Assembly (NCBI RefSeq): GCF_000807675.2 | Contig: NZ_CP019962.1 | Span: 62,001 to 126,000, forward strand | Reading direction: 5' to 3' | DNA length: 64,000 nucleotides | Source of the DNA: Eubacterium limosum | GTDB taxonomy: Bacteria > Bacillota > Clostridia > Eubacteriales > Eubacteriaceae | Shown: one piece after another, positions 43,517-53,819 of the stretch | Numbering within the stretch: the stretch's first letter is position 1 | Layout of the letters: each line of letters starts with the position of its first letter | Position numbers and translations under genes: made by a program | The notes under the pieces: model-generated | Told to the model about the DNA's origin: nothing | Seen by the model: the letters and a program-made list of their open reading frames with translations, nothing else | Databases searched by the model: none

Positions 43517-45487
43517 TTAAAGACCCATGAAGATTGGCGCGAATACCAATGCAACGATAGTCATTAATTTGATTAAAATATTGATGGATGGTCCGGAAGT
43601 ATCTTTGAATGGGTCACCAACGGTATCCCCAACAACAGCAGCTTTATGTGCTTCTGAGCCTTTGCCGCCATGTACACCAGATTCGATGTATTTTTTAGCA
43701 TTATCCCATGCACCACCGGCGTTTGACATCATAATTGCCATGAGGACACCAGAAGCCAGAGCACCAGCCAATAAACCACCAAGCGCTTCTGCACCTAACA
43801 GGATACCCATTAAAAGCGGAGCAACAATGGCCAGCAGGCCTGGAGCAATCATTTTCTTCAAAGCAGCAGCAGTTGAAATATCAACACATTTTGCATAGTC
43901 CGGTTTGCTGGTACCAGCCATAATACCGGAATCTTCTTTGAACTGACGGCGAACTTCTTCAATCATGTCATTGGCAGCATCGCCTACAGCTTCCATGGTT
44001 AAAGCGGAGAATAAGAATGGCAGCATTGCGCCGAGTAATAAACCGATGATAACCATTGGGTCCAGTAAGCTGATCTGGCTTAATCCAACTGTTTCAGCAT
44101 AGGACGCGAACAGACCAAGAGCGGTCAGCGCTGCAGAACCAATAGCGAAGCCTTTACCGATGGCAGCAGTGGTGTTACCAACAGCATCCAGCTGGTCCGT
44201 AATGCTGCGGACTTCTTCAGGAAGTTCAGACATTTCTGCAATCCCGCCGGCATTATCAGCGATAGGGCCATAAGCGTCAACGGCGATGGTCATACCACAG
44301 GTGGATAACATACCAACAGCAGCTAAGGCAATACCGAACAGGCCAGCAGCCCAGTAAGCCAGGAAGATCGCAATCGCGATCGCGATCAATGGCAGAGCTG
44401 TGGATTTCATACCAACAGCCAGACCGGAGATAACAGTGGTTGCGGAACCTGTTTCAGACTGCTGAGCAATATGCTGTACTGGTTTGTATTTTTCAGAGGT
44501 ATAGTATTCAGTCAGCTGGCCGATGGCAATACCAACGATTAAACCAGAGATAATTGCAATGAATGGATAGAAGCTGCCTAACATATAGGTAGACAGGAAG
44601 TAGGAAGCGATGATGACCAGAACACCAGATACATAAGTACCCATATTTAAGGATTTCTGCGGGCTTCCGCCTTCTTTGCCGCGTACGAAGAAAGTACCGA
44701 TGATTGAAGCGATGATACCGATAGCGGCTAATAATAATGGGAATAAAATACCGACAACGCTCTGGGTAACAACAACACCCAGGGTCATTGCTGAGATTAA
44801 AGAACCAACATAAGATTCAAACAGGTCAGAACCCATACCGGCAACGTCACCAACGTTGTCACCAACATTATCGGCGATAACTGCAGGGTTTCTCGGGTCA
44901 TCTTCAGGGATACCGGCTTCTACCTTACCAACAAGGTCAGCTCCAACGTCAGCAGCTTTTGTATAGATACCACCGCCAACACGGCCGAATAAAGCCATAG
45001 AGGAAGCACCCAGACCAAAGCCAGTTACAATGGCTGTATCCTGAAAAATAATGTAAAGTACGCTAACACCGATTAAGCCTAAGCCTACAACGCACATACC
45101 CATAACGGCACCGCCTGAAAAAGCTGTGCTCAGGGCCTTGTTCATGCCTTCTTCTTTAGCGGCATTCGCAGTTCTTACGTTTGCTTTGGTAGCAACGTTC
45201 ATGCCAAAGAAACCAGCCAGAACTGAGAAAAGTGCACCGATTAAGAAGCAAACAGCTGTCTGCCATCCGAGGCCAGGTGTCACACACAAGATAATAAATA
45301 AAATAACAATAAAGACGGCCATCATTTTGTACTCTCTGGTCAGGAAAGCCATGGCGCCTTCATGAATGTAAGAAGCGATTTCCTTCATACGGTCTGTGCC
45401 TTCAGCGACTTTATTGACACGGGCAGTATAGAAAACTGCAACTAACAATGCGATTACCCCAATAACAGGAGCGATCCATAATTCCAT
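43517..45487 (-). CDS. hppA: Membrane-bound ion-pumping pyrophosphatase
   Basis: A 656-residue integral membrane pump with about sixteen helices that uses pyrophosphate to move Na+ and/or H+ out of the cell. The substrate site is [20 protein letters not shown] and [20 protein letters not shown]; a second acidic cluster, [13 protein letters not shown], is near the end. The segment [13 protein letters not shown] has Ala where potassium-independent pumps have Lys, so it should need potassium; that group includes the Na+-pumping enzymes. In an acetogen-like anaerobe it recovers energy from biosynthetic pyrophosphate. It starts 40 bp after secG, probably co-transcribed; ATG 45487 follows AAGGGGG. 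Confidence 0.96.
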   Translation of the reverse strand: MELWIAPVIGVIALLVAVFYTARVNKVAEGTDRMKEIASYIHEGAMAFLTREYKMMAVFIVILFIILCVTPGLGWQTAVCFLIGALFSVLAGFFGMNVATKANVRTANAAKEEGMNKALSTAFSGGAVMGMCVVGLGLIGVSVLYIIFQDTAIVTGFGLGASSMALFGRVGGGIYTKAADVGADLVGKVEAGIPEDDPRNPAVIADNVGDNVGDVAGMGSDLFESYVGSLISAMTLGVVVTQSVVGILFPLLLAAIGIIASIIGTFFVRGKEGGSPQKSLNMGTYVSGVLVIIASYFLSTYMLGSFYPFIAIISGLIVGIAIGQLTEYYTSEKYKPVQHIAQQSETGSATTVISGLAVGMKSTALPLIAIAIAIFLAYWAAGLFGIALAAVGMLSTCGMTIAVDAYGPIADNAGGIAEMSELPEEVRSITDQLDAVGNTTAAIGKGFAIGSAALTALGLFASYAETVGLSQISLLDPMVIIGLLLGAMLPFLFSALTMEAVGDAANDMIEEVRRQFKEDSGIMAGTSKPDYAKCVDISTAAALKKMIAPGLLAIVAPLLMGILLGAEALGGLLAGALASGVLMAIMMSNAGGAWDNAKKYIESGVHGGKGSEAHKAAVVGDTVGDPFKDTSGPSINILIKLMTIVALVFAPIFMGL

Positions 45488-45527
45488 TTTGCAAATTCCC
45501 CCTTCGTGAAATTTTCAGATTTTTCGA

Positions 45528-45758
45528 TTAAGCTAAAAGTGAATAAATGAAAGCAGATAACATAAATACAATAGCGGAACCAATCGTGATCTTTTCAAGA
45601 ATGGCTTCAAGACCTCTGGCTTTCTTACGGCCGAATAATGTTTCAGCGCCGCCTTCAATCGCGCCACCCATACCTGCAACCTTTGCCGGTGACAGCAGAA
45701 TGCTGATAATCAGTGCAAAACTTGCAATCACTAAAAGAACGATTAAGAATGTTTTCAT
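45528..45758 (-). CDS. secG: Protein-export subunit SecG
   Basis: A 76-residue membrane protein with two helices (about 2-22 and 55-75) joined by a Gly-rich loop (KVAGMGGAIEGGAETLFGRKKARG), the standard SecG layout. It assists SecYE in protein export. The start ATG 45758 follows CGGAGGTGAT. In many Clostridia secG follows eno at the end of the glycolytic operon; here it follows gpmI after a terminator and has its own promoter. Confidence 0.93.
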   Translation of the reverse strand: MKTFLIVLLVIASFALIISILLSPAKVAGMGGAIEGGAETLFGRKKARGLEAILEKITIGSAIVFMLSAFIYSLLA

Positions 45759-45788
45759 TGTATCACCTCCGTTTTAATCGTAAGATAA

Positions 45789-45817
45789 ATCTTATCATAA
45801 CCTTAAGATTTTTTCAA
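45789..45817 (-). promoter_or_regulatory. Promoter of secG
   Basis: Minus strand: TTGAAA (45817-45812), 17 bp, TAAGAT (45794-45789). Confidence 0.7.
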
Positions 45818-45828
45818 TAATAAAATAG

Positions 45829-45858
45829 GCCCTGAAAAGGAATTTCAGGGCTTTTTTT
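45829..45858. terminator. Hairpin terminator after gpmI
   Basis: GCCCTGAAA (45829-45837) with TTTCAGGGC (45843-45851). The T run is better on the plus strand (seven T) than on the minus strand (TATTTTATTATT). Confidence 0.7.
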
Positions 45859-45890
45859 GCATGTAATCGGTTTTCAACCGCAAATTTTTC

Positions 45891-47423
45891 TTATTTCTTA
45901 ATAAGTGATGTCCCGGTCATTTCCGCGGGAACGTCCATGTCCAGCAGATCCAAAATCGTCGGTGAGATGTCCGCCAGACGTCCGTCGTCTCTCAGCTCAA
46001 TCTCACCCGCGCCGGCGATCACACATTCCACCGGATTCGTGGTGTGGGCCGTCCATGGCTTCTTGGTATCATAGTCGATCATCTTTTCCGCATTGCCGTG
46101 GTCAGCGGTCAGGATCACATTGCCGCCCTTGGCTAAAATGGCGTCGATCACCTTTTTAGAGCATTCATCCACGGTCATGACTGCTTTTTCAGCTGCTTCC
46201 ATCACACCGGTATGTCCAACCATATCGGTATTGGCATAGTTGAGGATAATGACCTTGTATTTATCCGAATCAATGGCTTCCAGGACCTTTTCAGTTACCT
46301 CATAAGCGCTCATTTCCGGCTGTAAATCATAGGTTGCCACCTTTGGCGACGGTACCAGAATACGGTCCTCACCTTCATACTGTTTTTCAAGGCCGCCGTT
46401 AAAGAAATAGGTGACATGGGCGTATTTTTCTGTTTCGGCAATACGCAGCTGCGGCACACCATTAGCGCTCAGGTATTCGCCCAGGGTATTGGTGACTGTT
46501 TCCGGTTTAAAAGCAATTTCAACCCCTTCAAAGCTGGCATCGTACTGAGTCATAGAGATATAATGTACAGGAATATAGCCGCGTTCACGGTTAAATTCAG
46601 CAAAATCCGGTTCGATAAATGTCCGTGACAGCTCACGGGCACGGTCCGGACGGAAATTGAAGAAAATAATGGTATCATTAGCCTGGATACGCTTATCCAC
46701 TTCCGGCTTAATGACGGTTGGGATAACAAATTCGTCATTAACGTCTTCCTTGTAGCTCAGCTCCATGGCTTCTACGGCTGAGTCTGCAACGTTGCCTTTG
46801 CCCAAAGCAATGGCATTGTAGGCTTTTTCAACCCGTTCCCAGCGGTTGTCACGGTCCATGGCATAATAGCGGCCTTCAACCGTTGCGATTTCGCCCACGC
46901 CGATCTCCGCCATCTTTGCTTCCAGTTCCCTGATAAAACCAAGTCCGCTGGTCGGTGCAGTATCGCGGCCATCCATAAAGCAATGAACATAGACCTTCTC
47001 AACGCCTTCCTTCTTAGCCAGCTCCAGCAAACCATACAGATGTTTTAAGTGGCTGTGAACGCCCCCGTCAGACGCCAGGCCCATCACATGAAGGGCTGTG
47101 CCGTTTTCCTTGACGTTTTTAATGCCATCCATAAAGACCGGATTTTCAAAGAAATCCCCGTCCTCAATAGATTTCGTAATGCGTGTCAGCTCCTGATAAA
47201 CGACACGGCCTGCTCCCAGATTCAGGTGGCCAACCTCAGAGTTACCCATCTGTCCCTCGGGCAGCCCAACGCCTAAGCCGCTGGCTACAATATGGGTGTG
47301 GGGGTATTTTTCATAAAAAGCATCCAGGTTTGGAGACGGCGCTTCAAGTACAGCGTTGCCCTCCGCAATGGGGGTATAACCGTATCCATCCAGGATAATT
47401 AACGCAGTTAAATTTCCTCTCAT
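45891..47423 (-). CDS. gpmI: Phosphoglycerate mutase, cofactor-independent
   Basis: A 510-residue manganese enzyme that interconverts 3- and 2-phosphoglycerate. It has the alkaline-phosphatase-type metal site: LIILDGYGY, the phospho-Ser in GNSEVGHLNLGAG (about 60), and TADHGNAEKM near the end. Length matches the family. The start is ATG 47423 after AAAGGA; an in-frame start ten codons upstream has no ribosome binding site. Last glycolytic gene of the cggR operon; no eno follows. Confidence 0.97.
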   Translation of the reverse strand: MRGNLTALIILDGYGYTPIAEGNAVLEAPSPNLDAFYEKYPHTHIVASGLGVGLPEGQMGNSEVGHLNLGAGRVVYQELTRITKSIEDGDFFENPVFMDGIKNVKENGTALHVMGLASDGGVHSHLKHLYGLLELAKKEGVEKVYVHCFMDGRDTAPTSGLGFIRELEAKMAEIGVGEIATVEGRYYAMDRDNRWERVEKAYNAIALGKGNVADSAVEAMELSYKEDVNDEFVIPTVIKPEVDKRIQANDTIIFFNFRPDRARELSRTFIEPDFAEFNRERGYIPVHYISMTQYDASFEGVEIAFKPETVTNTLGEYLSANGVPQLRIAETEKYAHVTYFFNGGLEKQYEGEDRILVPSPKVATYDLQPEMSAYEVTEKVLEAIDSDKYKVIILNYANTDMVGHTGVMEAAEKAVMTVDECSKKVIDAILAKGGNVILTADHGNAEKMIDYDTKKPWTAHTTNPVECVIAGAGEIELRDDGRLADISPTILDLLDMDVPAEMTGTSLIKK

Positions 47424-47462
47424 AAATATCAATCCTTTCTTTGTATCGCTCAATTCAAAGCA

Positions 47463-47508
47463 ATAACGGGAGCTCGGAGCTGTTGTCTTTCTCCTCGTCT
47501 CCCGTTAT
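47463..47508 (-). other. Intergenic hairpin between tpiA and gpmI
   Basis: ATAACGGGAG (47463-47472) pairs perfectly with CTCCCGTTAT (47499-47508). No T run follows, so an RNA processing or stabilising element is more likely than a terminator. Confidence 0.5.
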
Positions 47509-47544
47509 CAATCACAAATTCCCGGCCTTTATCAATGGCCTTTG

Positions 47545-48285
47545 TTAAAATTTAACGATCTTAGCAAAATCAGCCGTCAAGCTGGCGCCGCCAACCAGAG
47601 CGCCGTCGATGTTTGGCATGGCCATCAGTTCAGCGACATTGGCAGGCTTCACACTTCCGCCGTACTGTACACGGACAGCTTCAGCTGGGTCTTTACCGTA
47701 CATTTCTTCAATGGTCTTGCGCACCCAGCCGCAGGCTTCGTCTGCTTCTTCCTTTGAAGCGGTTTTTCCGGTTCCAATGGCCCAGATTGGTTCATAGGCA
47801 ATGACGACTTTGGAAATATCATCAATATTTTTACAGCCTTCCTTGATCTGTCCAACGACCTTTGCTTCTGCTTTTCCGCTTTCACGTTCTTCAAGGGTTT
47901 CACCGCAGCACACGATTGGAGTTAAGCCCAGTTCAAGAGCCTTGATGGCTTTTTTATTAACAGCTTCATCTGTTTCGTTGTAGTATTCACGGCGTTCGGA
48001 GTGACCGATAACCGCATATTTCACGCCGATGGCTGTCAACATTTCGCCAGCGATTTCGCCAGTGAACGCGCCGCTTGTTTCGTAATGCATATTCTGAGCG
48101 CCGATACCAATATTGGTGCCTTCAGTCAGTCTAACGGCTTCCACTAAGTCAACATAGGGCGGACAGAAAACAACCTCTGCCTCTGCGCCTTCTACTAAAG
48201 GTTTTAATTCATTTATTAAGGCGGCAGCTTCATTAATATCTTTGTTCATTTTCCAGTTGCCGGCAATGATTGGTCTTCTTGACAT
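47545..48285 (-). CDS. tpiA: Triosephosphate isomerase
   Basis: A 246-residue TIM-barrel enzyme. GNWKMN holds the catalytic Lys, GHSERR the catalytic His, and AYEPIWAIGTG the catalytic Glu; loop 8 is VQYGGSVKPAN. Length is typical. ATG 48285 follows AAGAGGAG. In the operon with gap, pgk and gpmI; 214 bp separate it from pgk. Confidence 0.98.
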   Translation of the reverse strand: MSRRPIIAGNWKMNKDINEAAALINELKPLVEGAEAEVVFCPPYVDLVEAVRLTEGTNIGIGAQNMHYETSGAFTGEIAGEMLTAIGVKYAVIGHSERREYYNETDEAVNKKAIKALELGLTPIVCCGETLEERESGKAEAKVVGQIKEGCKNIDDISKVVIAYEPIWAIGTGKTASKEEADEACGWVRKTIEEMYGKDPAEAVRVQYGGSVKPANVAELMAMPNIDGALVGGASLTADFAKIVKF

Positions 48286-48373
48286 AATAATCTCCTCTTT
48301 ATTTGTATATTATGGTTATAAAAAACGGCAGTTTGTTTTTTGTATAGTCAACCAATGACCCCATCGTCTTTAT

Positions 48374-48413
48374 TTGAAAAGCCCCTGATCTTCCTTACGG
48401 AAGGGCTTTTCAA
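48374..48413 (-). other. Intergenic hairpin between pgk and tpiA
   Basis: The outer stem TTGAAAAGCCC (48374-48384) with GGGCTTTTCAA (48403-48413) encloses a second stem, TTCC/GGAA (48391-48402). No T run follows on the minus strand. The rest of this 214-bp gap holds nothing I recognise. Confidence 0.55.
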
Positions 48414-48499
48414 GCAAGACGTTCGCTTCGTGCGCCCATTCACTCGCTGCCGCTCGTTTCCTATTCGCTGTCCGTTTTTTTACAAAACCGGATTCAGCA

Positions 48500-49687
48500 T
48501 TACTTGTTTTCTAAAACGTCGATACCTGGTAATACTTTTCCTTCCATAAATTCTAAGGAAGCGCCGCCTCCAGTAGAAATATGGCTCATGCCGTCTTCAA
48601 ATCCAAGCTGTTTCACAGCCGCTGCAGAATCCCCGCCGCCAATGATGGTCACTGCGTCCGATTCAGCCATCGCTTTGGCAACCGCAACGGTTCCTTTTGC
48701 AAATTCAGGGAATTCAAAAACACCCATTGGTCCGTTCCAGATAACGGTTTTAGCGTCCTTAATGGTGTCTGCAAAAAGCTTCTGAGTTTCAACACCGATA
48801 TCCAGCCCCATCTGATCTGACGGAATCGCGTCAACCTTTACGTTGGTAGCCGGAGCATCTGCCTTGAATTCAGGCGCTACAACCACGTCGATTGGTAATA
48901 ACAGCTTGACACCCTTTGCTTCAGCCTTTGCCAGTAATTCCTTTGCGAGATCGATCTTGTCTTCTTCTAATAAAGAAGAACCGATTTCGTAGCCCTGTGC
49001 TTTTAAGAACGTAAAGGCCATACCGCCGCCGACGATTAAGGAATCCACCTTTTCAAGCAGATTGTTGATGACGCCGATTTTGTCCGAAACCTTAGAGCCG
49101 CCCAAAATCGCAACAAAAGGTCTCTTAGGATCTTCTAAAGCACCGCCGATAAAATCCAGCTCTTTCTGAATCAGGAAGCCTGAAACGGCTGGCAGGTAAT
49201 CTGCAACACCGGCTGTGGAAGCATGTGCGCGGTGGCTGGAGCCAAAAGCGTCTTCAACAAAAACGTCACCCAGGCTTGCCAGCTCTTTGGCAAAGGATGG
49301 TTCGTTTTTCTTTTCTTCCGGTCTGAAACGGGTATTCTGTAACAGCAGAATCTGACCCGGTTTAAGCGCTGCCGCTGCATCCTTGGTTACCTGGCCAACA
49401 ACCTCGCCGTCATCGTTAAACACCACTTCGGTCCCCAGCACTTCAGATAATCTTTTCGCAACTGGCAGTAAAGAGAACTTCGGGTCAGGTTCGTTCTTTG
49501 GACGTCCAAGATGAGACATCAAGATAAGAGAAGCTCCCTGATCCAAAATATACTTAATGGTTGGCAGAGCTGCCTGGATTCTGGTATCATCTGTGATAAC
49601 GCCGTCTTCATTAAGCGGAACATTGAAGTCCGCGCGCATCAATACCTTTTTGCCTTTTAAATCGATATCTTTTACTGTTTTTTTCAT
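48500..49687 (-). CDS. pgk: Phosphoglycerate kinase
   Basis: A 395-residue two-domain kinase that makes ATP from 1,3-bisphosphoglycerate. N-terminal [18 protein letters not shown] and [12 protein letters not shown] bind phosphoglycerate; C-terminal [28 protein letters not shown] and [14 protein letters not shown] bind nucleotide. The start ATG 49687 follows GAGGTTGAGG; the in-frame codons before it overlap the ribosome binding site. A terminator lies between gap and this gene. Confidence 0.98.
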   Translation of the reverse strand: MKKTVKDIDLKGKKVLMRADFNVPLNEDGVITDDTRIQAALPTIKYILDQGASLILMSHLGRPKNEPDPKFSLLPVAKRLSEVLGTEVVFNDDGEVVGQVTKDAAAALKPGQILLLQNTRFRPEEKKNEPSFAKELASLGDVFVEDAFGSSHRAHASTAGVADYLPAVSGFLIQKELDFIGGALEDPKRPFVAILGGSKVSDKIGVINNLLEKVDSLIVGGGMAFTFLKAQGYEIGSSLLEEDKIDLAKELLAKAEAKGVKLLLPIDVVVAPEFKADAPATNVKVDAIPSDQMGLDIGVETQKLFADTIKDAKTVIWNGPMGVFEFPEFAKGTVAVAKAMAESDAVTIIGGGDSAAAVKQLGFEDGMSHISTGGGASLEFMEGKVLPGIDVLENK

Positions 49688-49718
49688 AAGTTTCCTCAAC
49701 CTCATTTCAAATTTCATT

Positions 49719-49747
49719 AAAAAAGGGGGTCGCGTGACCCCCCGTTT
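49719..49747 (-). terminator. Intrinsic terminator between gap and pgk
   Basis: GGGGGTC (49725-49731) with GACCCCC (49736-49742 region), A/T flanks extending the stem, and six T on the minus strand. It should lower pgk-tpiA-gpmI expression relative to gap. Confidence 0.85.
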
Positions 49748-49811
49748 TAAAATCTACCGGTAGGGGCAGATTTAGTACTTGTTATTATGTAGTTTTTATA
49801 AATAAATCTAA

Positions 49812-50825
49812 TTAAGCAAGTTCAGAGAAGTATTTGATTGTTCTTACCATCTGACTTGTGTAAGAGTTTTCATTGTCATACCAGGAAACAACTTTTACTA
49901 AGGTTTCGTTGTTACCCATGTCCATAACAGTGGTCTGAGTCGCATCGAATAAAGAACCATAGGAAATACCGATGATATCAGAAGATACCAACTCATCTTC
50001 TGTATAACCGAAAGACTGGTCAGCAGCTTTTTTCATTGCTTCGTTAACCTGTTCAGCTGTTACAGTACCTTCAACAACAGCAACTAACTGGGTTAAAGAA
50101 CCTGTTGGAACTGGAACACGCTGTGCGCCGCCGTCTAAAACACCCTTTAATTCCGGGATAACCAAGCCGATTGCTTTAGCAGCACCAGTAGAGTTTGGAA
50201 CGATATTAACAGCTGCAGCACGAGCTCTTCTTAAATCGCCTTTTCTCTGAGGTCCGTCCAAAGTCATCTGGTCACCGGTGTAAGCATGAACAGTGGTCAT
50301 GTAGCCTTTTCTGATCTTAGCTAATTTATTTAAGGTATCAGCCATTGGGGCTAAGCAGTTTGTTGTACAGGAAGCTGCGGAGATAACTTTATCATCAGCT
50401 GTTAAAACATCTTCATTAACACCAAATACAACGGTTGGAAGATCGTTGCCTGCCGGAGCGGAGATAACAACTTTTTTAGCACCTGCATTTACGTGAGCCA
50501 TTGCTTTATCTTTAGAAGCGAAGAAACCAGTACATTCCAGAACAACGTCTACGTCTAATTCGCCCCATGGTAATTTTGCAGGATCTGCTTCTGCATAGAT
50601 TTTGATTTCTTTACCATCAACAACGATAGAATCTTCCTTAGCTTCTACCTTATCAGCTAAAGCATAGGTACCCTGAGCTGAGTCATATTTTAATAAATGA
50701 GCTAACATTCTTGGGCTTGTTAAGTCGTTGATAGCTACTACTTCATAACCTTCAGCACCAAACATCTGTCTGAATGCCAGACGACCAATTCTACCAAAAC
50801 CATTAATTGCAACTTTTACAGACAT
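49812..50825 (-). CDS. gap: Glyceraldehyde-3-phosphate dehydrogenase
   Basis: A 337-residue NAD-dependent enzyme. [12 protein letters not shown] is the Rossmann turn, [12 protein letters not shown] has the catalytic Cys (about 152), and the HAYTGDQ and RRARAAA segments bind substrate phosphate. Residues and length fit the glycolytic form. ATG 50825 follows AAGGAGG, 28 bp after cggR. Codon use is more biased than in neighbouring genes, as expected for high expression. Confidence 0.98.
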   Translation of the reverse strand: MSVKVAINGFGRIGRLAFRQMFGAEGYEVVAINDLTSPRMLAHLLKYDSAQGTYALADKVEAKEDSIVVDGKEIKIYAEADPAKLPWGELDVDVVLECTGFFASKDKAMAHVNAGAKKVVISAPAGNDLPTVVFGVNEDVLTADDKVISAASCTTNCLAPMADTLNKLAKIRKGYMTTVHAYTGDQMTLDGPQRKGDLRRARAAAVNIVPNSTGAAKAIGLVIPELKGVLDGGAQRVPVPTGSLTQLVAVVEGTVTAEQVNEAMKKAADQSFGYTEDELVSSDIIGISYGSLFDATQTTVMDMGNNETLVKVVSWYDNENSYTSQMVRTIKYFSELA

Positions 50826-50853
50826 TTTATCTGCCTCCTTAAAAATATAATAC

Positions 50854-51942
50854 TTATTTATTTAACTTACGGATGATCTCTTTAGCAGCGCTTTCATCCG
50901 TTATTAACACCATATTCGGCTTAACACGGCTGACCCCTATAATGGCGTCGGCTTTGCTCTCGCCGCCCGATATCGCAATCACATGCTGGATACGGTTATA
51001 ATTTTCAATGCTGATCCCGATGGTACTGGACGGGGAAACCACGTTTCCGTCAATATCGAAATAATGTCCGAAAGCTTCGCCCACAGCACCCTTGTCAAGC
51101 AGAGCCTGTTTTTCGCTTTCCTTCATATTCCGCCAGTCCGCCAAAACATCTGCCCGGCCAATGCCAAAGACAAAAATATCAATATCATCCATTTTATTAA
51201 ATACCCGTTTAATCTCCGGGTAATCCTTCAGGGCTTCCAAAAGGCGGTTGTCGATGTTATCGGGTAAATGCAGCAGCTCATAATTCGCATGGAGCTTAAG
51301 CCCCATTTCAGCAACGACGTTGTTCGCCTGGGTCGAGTGGCTTTTGCCAATCCCTCCCCTTGCCGGAATCACATAGACATCCGGGTAAAAGGCTTCCTTC
51401 ATCTGCTCTGCGATGGCTGCTGTGCTGGCGCCGCCAGTCAGTGCCAGGATGTCCTTGTATTTCATGATGGACAACACATAGCGGGCGCCTGAACGGCCCA
51501 TAAATTTCAGAACCTGATAGTTCATATCCATGTCGCCCGGGGAAACAATAGCTTTTTTCAGATGCAGCTTTTCCTCCAGCTCGCGCTCAAGCTGCTCAAG
51601 ACCATTATAGGTGTAAAGCATGCGCTTAAGCTGAATGATAATCTTGCGGCCAAGCTCTGTCAGGACAACGCCCTGGCGTTCTACCTGGACAAGCTTCTGG
51701 GCCTGGAGAAAATCAATTTCATTCCGCACCTGGCGTTCACTCATATCGAGGACAAAAGCAAGATTTCGTCTCCCAATCGGTTCTTCGCTTTTGATTGTTG
51801 ACAGAATGTTGTAGCGCATCTCAATCAGTGAGCCGATTTCCGGCACAACCAAACGCTGCAGGTCAACTAACTCTTTGCTGATTTTTATGTTTTCGCTTGA
51901 CAACTCTTCACTTCCATTCCGTCTCTGAACTCGTCTGTTCAT
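50854..51942 (-). CDS. cggR: Central glycolytic genes regulator (SorC/DeoR family)
   Basis: A 362-residue repressor with an N-terminal winged helix ([19 protein letters not shown], about 50-90) and a SorC-type sugar-phosphate-binding domain (about 110-360: [47 protein letters not shown]). In Bacillus CggR represses the gap operon and is released by fructose-1,6-bisphosphate. It is the first gene of the operon here too. I use ATG 51942 although its ribosome binding site is poor; a TTG about 25 codons later has a better one and would give a length closer to Bacillus CggR. Confidence 0.92.
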   Translation of the reverse strand: MNRRVQRRNGSEELSSENIKISKELVDLQRLVVPEIGSLIEMRYNILSTIKSEEPIGRRNLAFVLDMSERQVRNEIDFLQAQKLVQVERQGVVLTELGRKIIIQLKRMLYTYNGLEQLERELEEKLHLKKAIVSPGDMDMNYQVLKFMGRSGARYVLSIMKYKDILALTGGASTAAIAEQMKEAFYPDVYVIPARGGIGKSHSTQANNVVAEMGLKLHANYELLHLPDNIDNRLLEALKDYPEIKRVFNKMDDIDIFVFGIGRADVLADWRNMKESEKQALLDKGAVGEAFGHYFDIDGNVVSPSSTIGISIENYNRIQHVIAISGGESKADAIIGVSRVKPNMVLITDESAAKEIIRKLNK

Positions 51943-51944
51943 TT

Positions 51945-51995
51945 TTGTTCCCGCTGGGACAAATTTATTATATACCAATTCTGAAGATATTTCAA
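51945..51995 (-). promoter_or_regulatory. cggR-gap operon promoter and candidate CggR operator
   Basis: Minus strand: TTGAAA (51995-51990), 17 bp, TATAAT (51972-51967). Just after the -10 box is the inverted repeat TTTGTCCCAGCGGGAACAAA (51963-51944). The CGGGA core recalls the CGGGAC boxes of Bacillus CggR operators. The position would block initiation. Confidence 0.65.
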
Positions 51996-52083
51996 GTTAA
52001 AAAAAAATTAAAATGAAAGCCCTTGAAAAATCCTTAATTTAGCCCATAAAACATTCTTTTTTTCATTATTAAATGCTAAACAT

Positions 52084-52116
52084 AAAAAAACCGGCTGTAT
52101 CCTCTACAACCGGTTT
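52084..52116 (-). terminator. Terminator of rpoN
   Basis: CCGGCTGTA (52091-52099) with TACAACCGG (52105-52113), one mismatch, followed by seven T on the minus strand. It insulates rpoN from the cggR promoter. Confidence 0.88.
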
Positions 52117-52125
52117 ATGATGACT

Positions 52126-53538
52126 TTATCGAAATTGCTTGCGCTTCGAAGATGGAAGTATGTTAAGTGCTTCCCGGTATTTGGCAATGGTCCTGCGGGC
52201 CACATCAACCCCCTGCTCTTTGAGCATCTCAACGATTTTCTGGTCGCTCAGCGGCTTACGCTTATCCTCAGCGTCCACAAAGGCCTGTATTTTCTGCTTG
52301 ATAGCCTCTGATGATACATCGTCCGCCCCCTGGGAGAATCCCCGTTTAAAAAAGAACTTCAGCGAGAAGGTCCCCTTTGGCGTCTGAACATATTTCCCGC
52401 GAATGGCACGGCTGACCGTGGATTCGTGCACTTCGATCATGTCCGCAATGGCTTTGAGCGTCAGCGGCTTAAGATCCTCTACTCCTTCCCTGAAGAAATT
52501 TTCCTGGTAGTGGGCAATGGCTTCGATGACCTTGCGAATCGTATCCCGGCGCTGTTCAATGCTTTTAATGAGAAAGGCTGCTGAATCCAGCTTTTTCTCA
52601 ATATATTTCTTGGTATCTTCATTTTCATTTCGTGTCTTCAGCATTCCCTGGTAAAAGGAGTTGATCTGAAGCCGCGGGGCTGAAATATCATTGATCTGGA
52701 CCACCAGCTCGTTGTCAATCCACTCAATGCTACCGTCTGGAATAATGTACTTTACACCGTCAAAATTGGTGAACTGGCGTCCTGGCTTGGGTTCCAGCGT
52801 CTTTATCAGCTCTTTGAACTCCGCCAGTTCCGAGGTGGAAATGCCTGTTTCCTGACTGACCCGCTTGAACTGGTTTTCGGCCAGATCGGTCAGGTAATTG
52901 TTGACAAGATTTTCATATTCTTCATCGTCATATCCCTCCTGCCGCAGCTGGATCAACAGACATTCCTTGATGTCCCTTGCGCCGACCCCGGCGGGATCAA
53001 ATTGTTGTATGATTCCGATGAGCTTTTCGACCACATCCTGCGTTACGCCCAGGATATCGCAGATATAGTCCATATCAATGAGCAGATAACCGTTGTCGTC
53101 AATGCAGTCGATCAGATATTCCCCGATCAGGTTCTCTGTTTCTGTCAAATCTTCAGAAAGTACATGAAACTGGAGCAGCAGATACTCGTTGAGTGTGGTT
53201 TCATAATAGGAAAACTTCTCAAAATTAAACTCATCATCGGGATCATAGGTGGATGACGGCGTATTTCTGAATTCTGTGGACTGCATATTCTGGAAATAAT
53301 CGTCCCACTCAATCTGGTCCTTGCTTTCCTCTTTCTTAGCTGCATCATCTTTGACAACCTCCATGGACTCCATCGGACTGTCGTTAAATTCCAGCATGGG
53401 GTTTTCCAGAAGCTCCTTATCAATAAGGTTGTTTAGCTCCATGGAAGTCAGCTGCAATATCTCAATCGCCTGCTTCATTTCGGTTGTCATTACTAATTTT
53501 TGTGTCTGTTTTAAATTTAAATCAACCTTAATATTCAT
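52126..53538 (-). CDS. rpoN: RNA polymerase sigma-54 factor
   Basis: A 470-residue alternative sigma factor. An N-terminal Gln/Leu-rich region I (LNLKQTQKLVMTTEMKQAIE) contacts activators, an acidic linker follows, then the core-binding domain, a helix-turn-helix (HESTVSRAIRGKYVQTPKG) and the RpoN box ARRTIAKYREALNI near the C-terminus. It reads -24/-12 promoters with bEBP activators. No -24/-12 promoter or bEBP gene was recognised in this window. ATG 53538 lies behind GAGAAGAGGGG. The position just before the cggR operon is common in Clostridia. Confidence 0.97.
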   Translation of the reverse strand: MNIKVDLNLKQTQKLVMTTEMKQAIEILQLTSMELNNLIDKELLENPMLEFNDSPMESMEVVKDDAAKKEESKDQIEWDDYFQNMQSTEFRNTPSSTYDPDDEFNFEKFSYYETTLNEYLLLQFHVLSEDLTETENLIGEYLIDCIDDNGYLLIDMDYICDILGVTQDVVEKLIGIIQQFDPAGVGARDIKECLLIQLRQEGYDDEEYENLVNNYLTDLAENQFKRVSQETGISTSELAEFKELIKTLEPKPGRQFTNFDGVKYIIPDGSIEWIDNELVVQINDISAPRLQINSFYQGMLKTRNENEDTKKYIEKKLDSAAFLIKSIEQRRDTIRKVIEAIAHYQENFFREGVEDLKPLTLKAIADMIEVHESTVSRAIRGKYVQTPKGTFSLKFFFKRGFSQGADDVSSEAIKQKIQAFVDAEDKRKPLSDQKIVEMLKEQGVDVARRTIAKYREALNILPSSKRKQFR

Positions 53539-53693
53539 TCTTTATCCCCTCTTCTCCTTCAAAGTATATCATCTCAGGTAAAAAAGTGCAATCGTTCTTA
53601 CAGCACCTTACGGGCCATTCCGAAACACAGTAAAGGCAGGCCATAAAAAAACAGACCCGCAAAAAATCACAGATCTGTAAGTCATAGACAAAG

Positions 53694-53780
53694 TGGTGCC
53701 GAAGGCGGGGGTCGAACCCGCACGGTATTGCTACCACTGGATTTTGAGTCCAGCACGTCTGCCAATTCCATCACTTCGGC
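53694..53780 (-). tRNA. tRNA-Leu (anticodon CAA)
   Basis: On the minus strand, GCCGAAG at 53780-53774 pairs with CTTCGGC before the encoded CCA end at 53694. The anticodon stem-loop reads CTGGACTCAAAATCCAG, so the anticodon is CAA (codon UUG). A long variable arm (class II) and a T arm GCGGGTTCGACCCCCGC are present. A weak hairpin with a T run follows at about 53640-53680. Confidence 0.95.
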
Positions 53781-53819
53781 TTATAAAATAAAAGTTGAAT
53801 TTTATCTTCAATAACAGCC

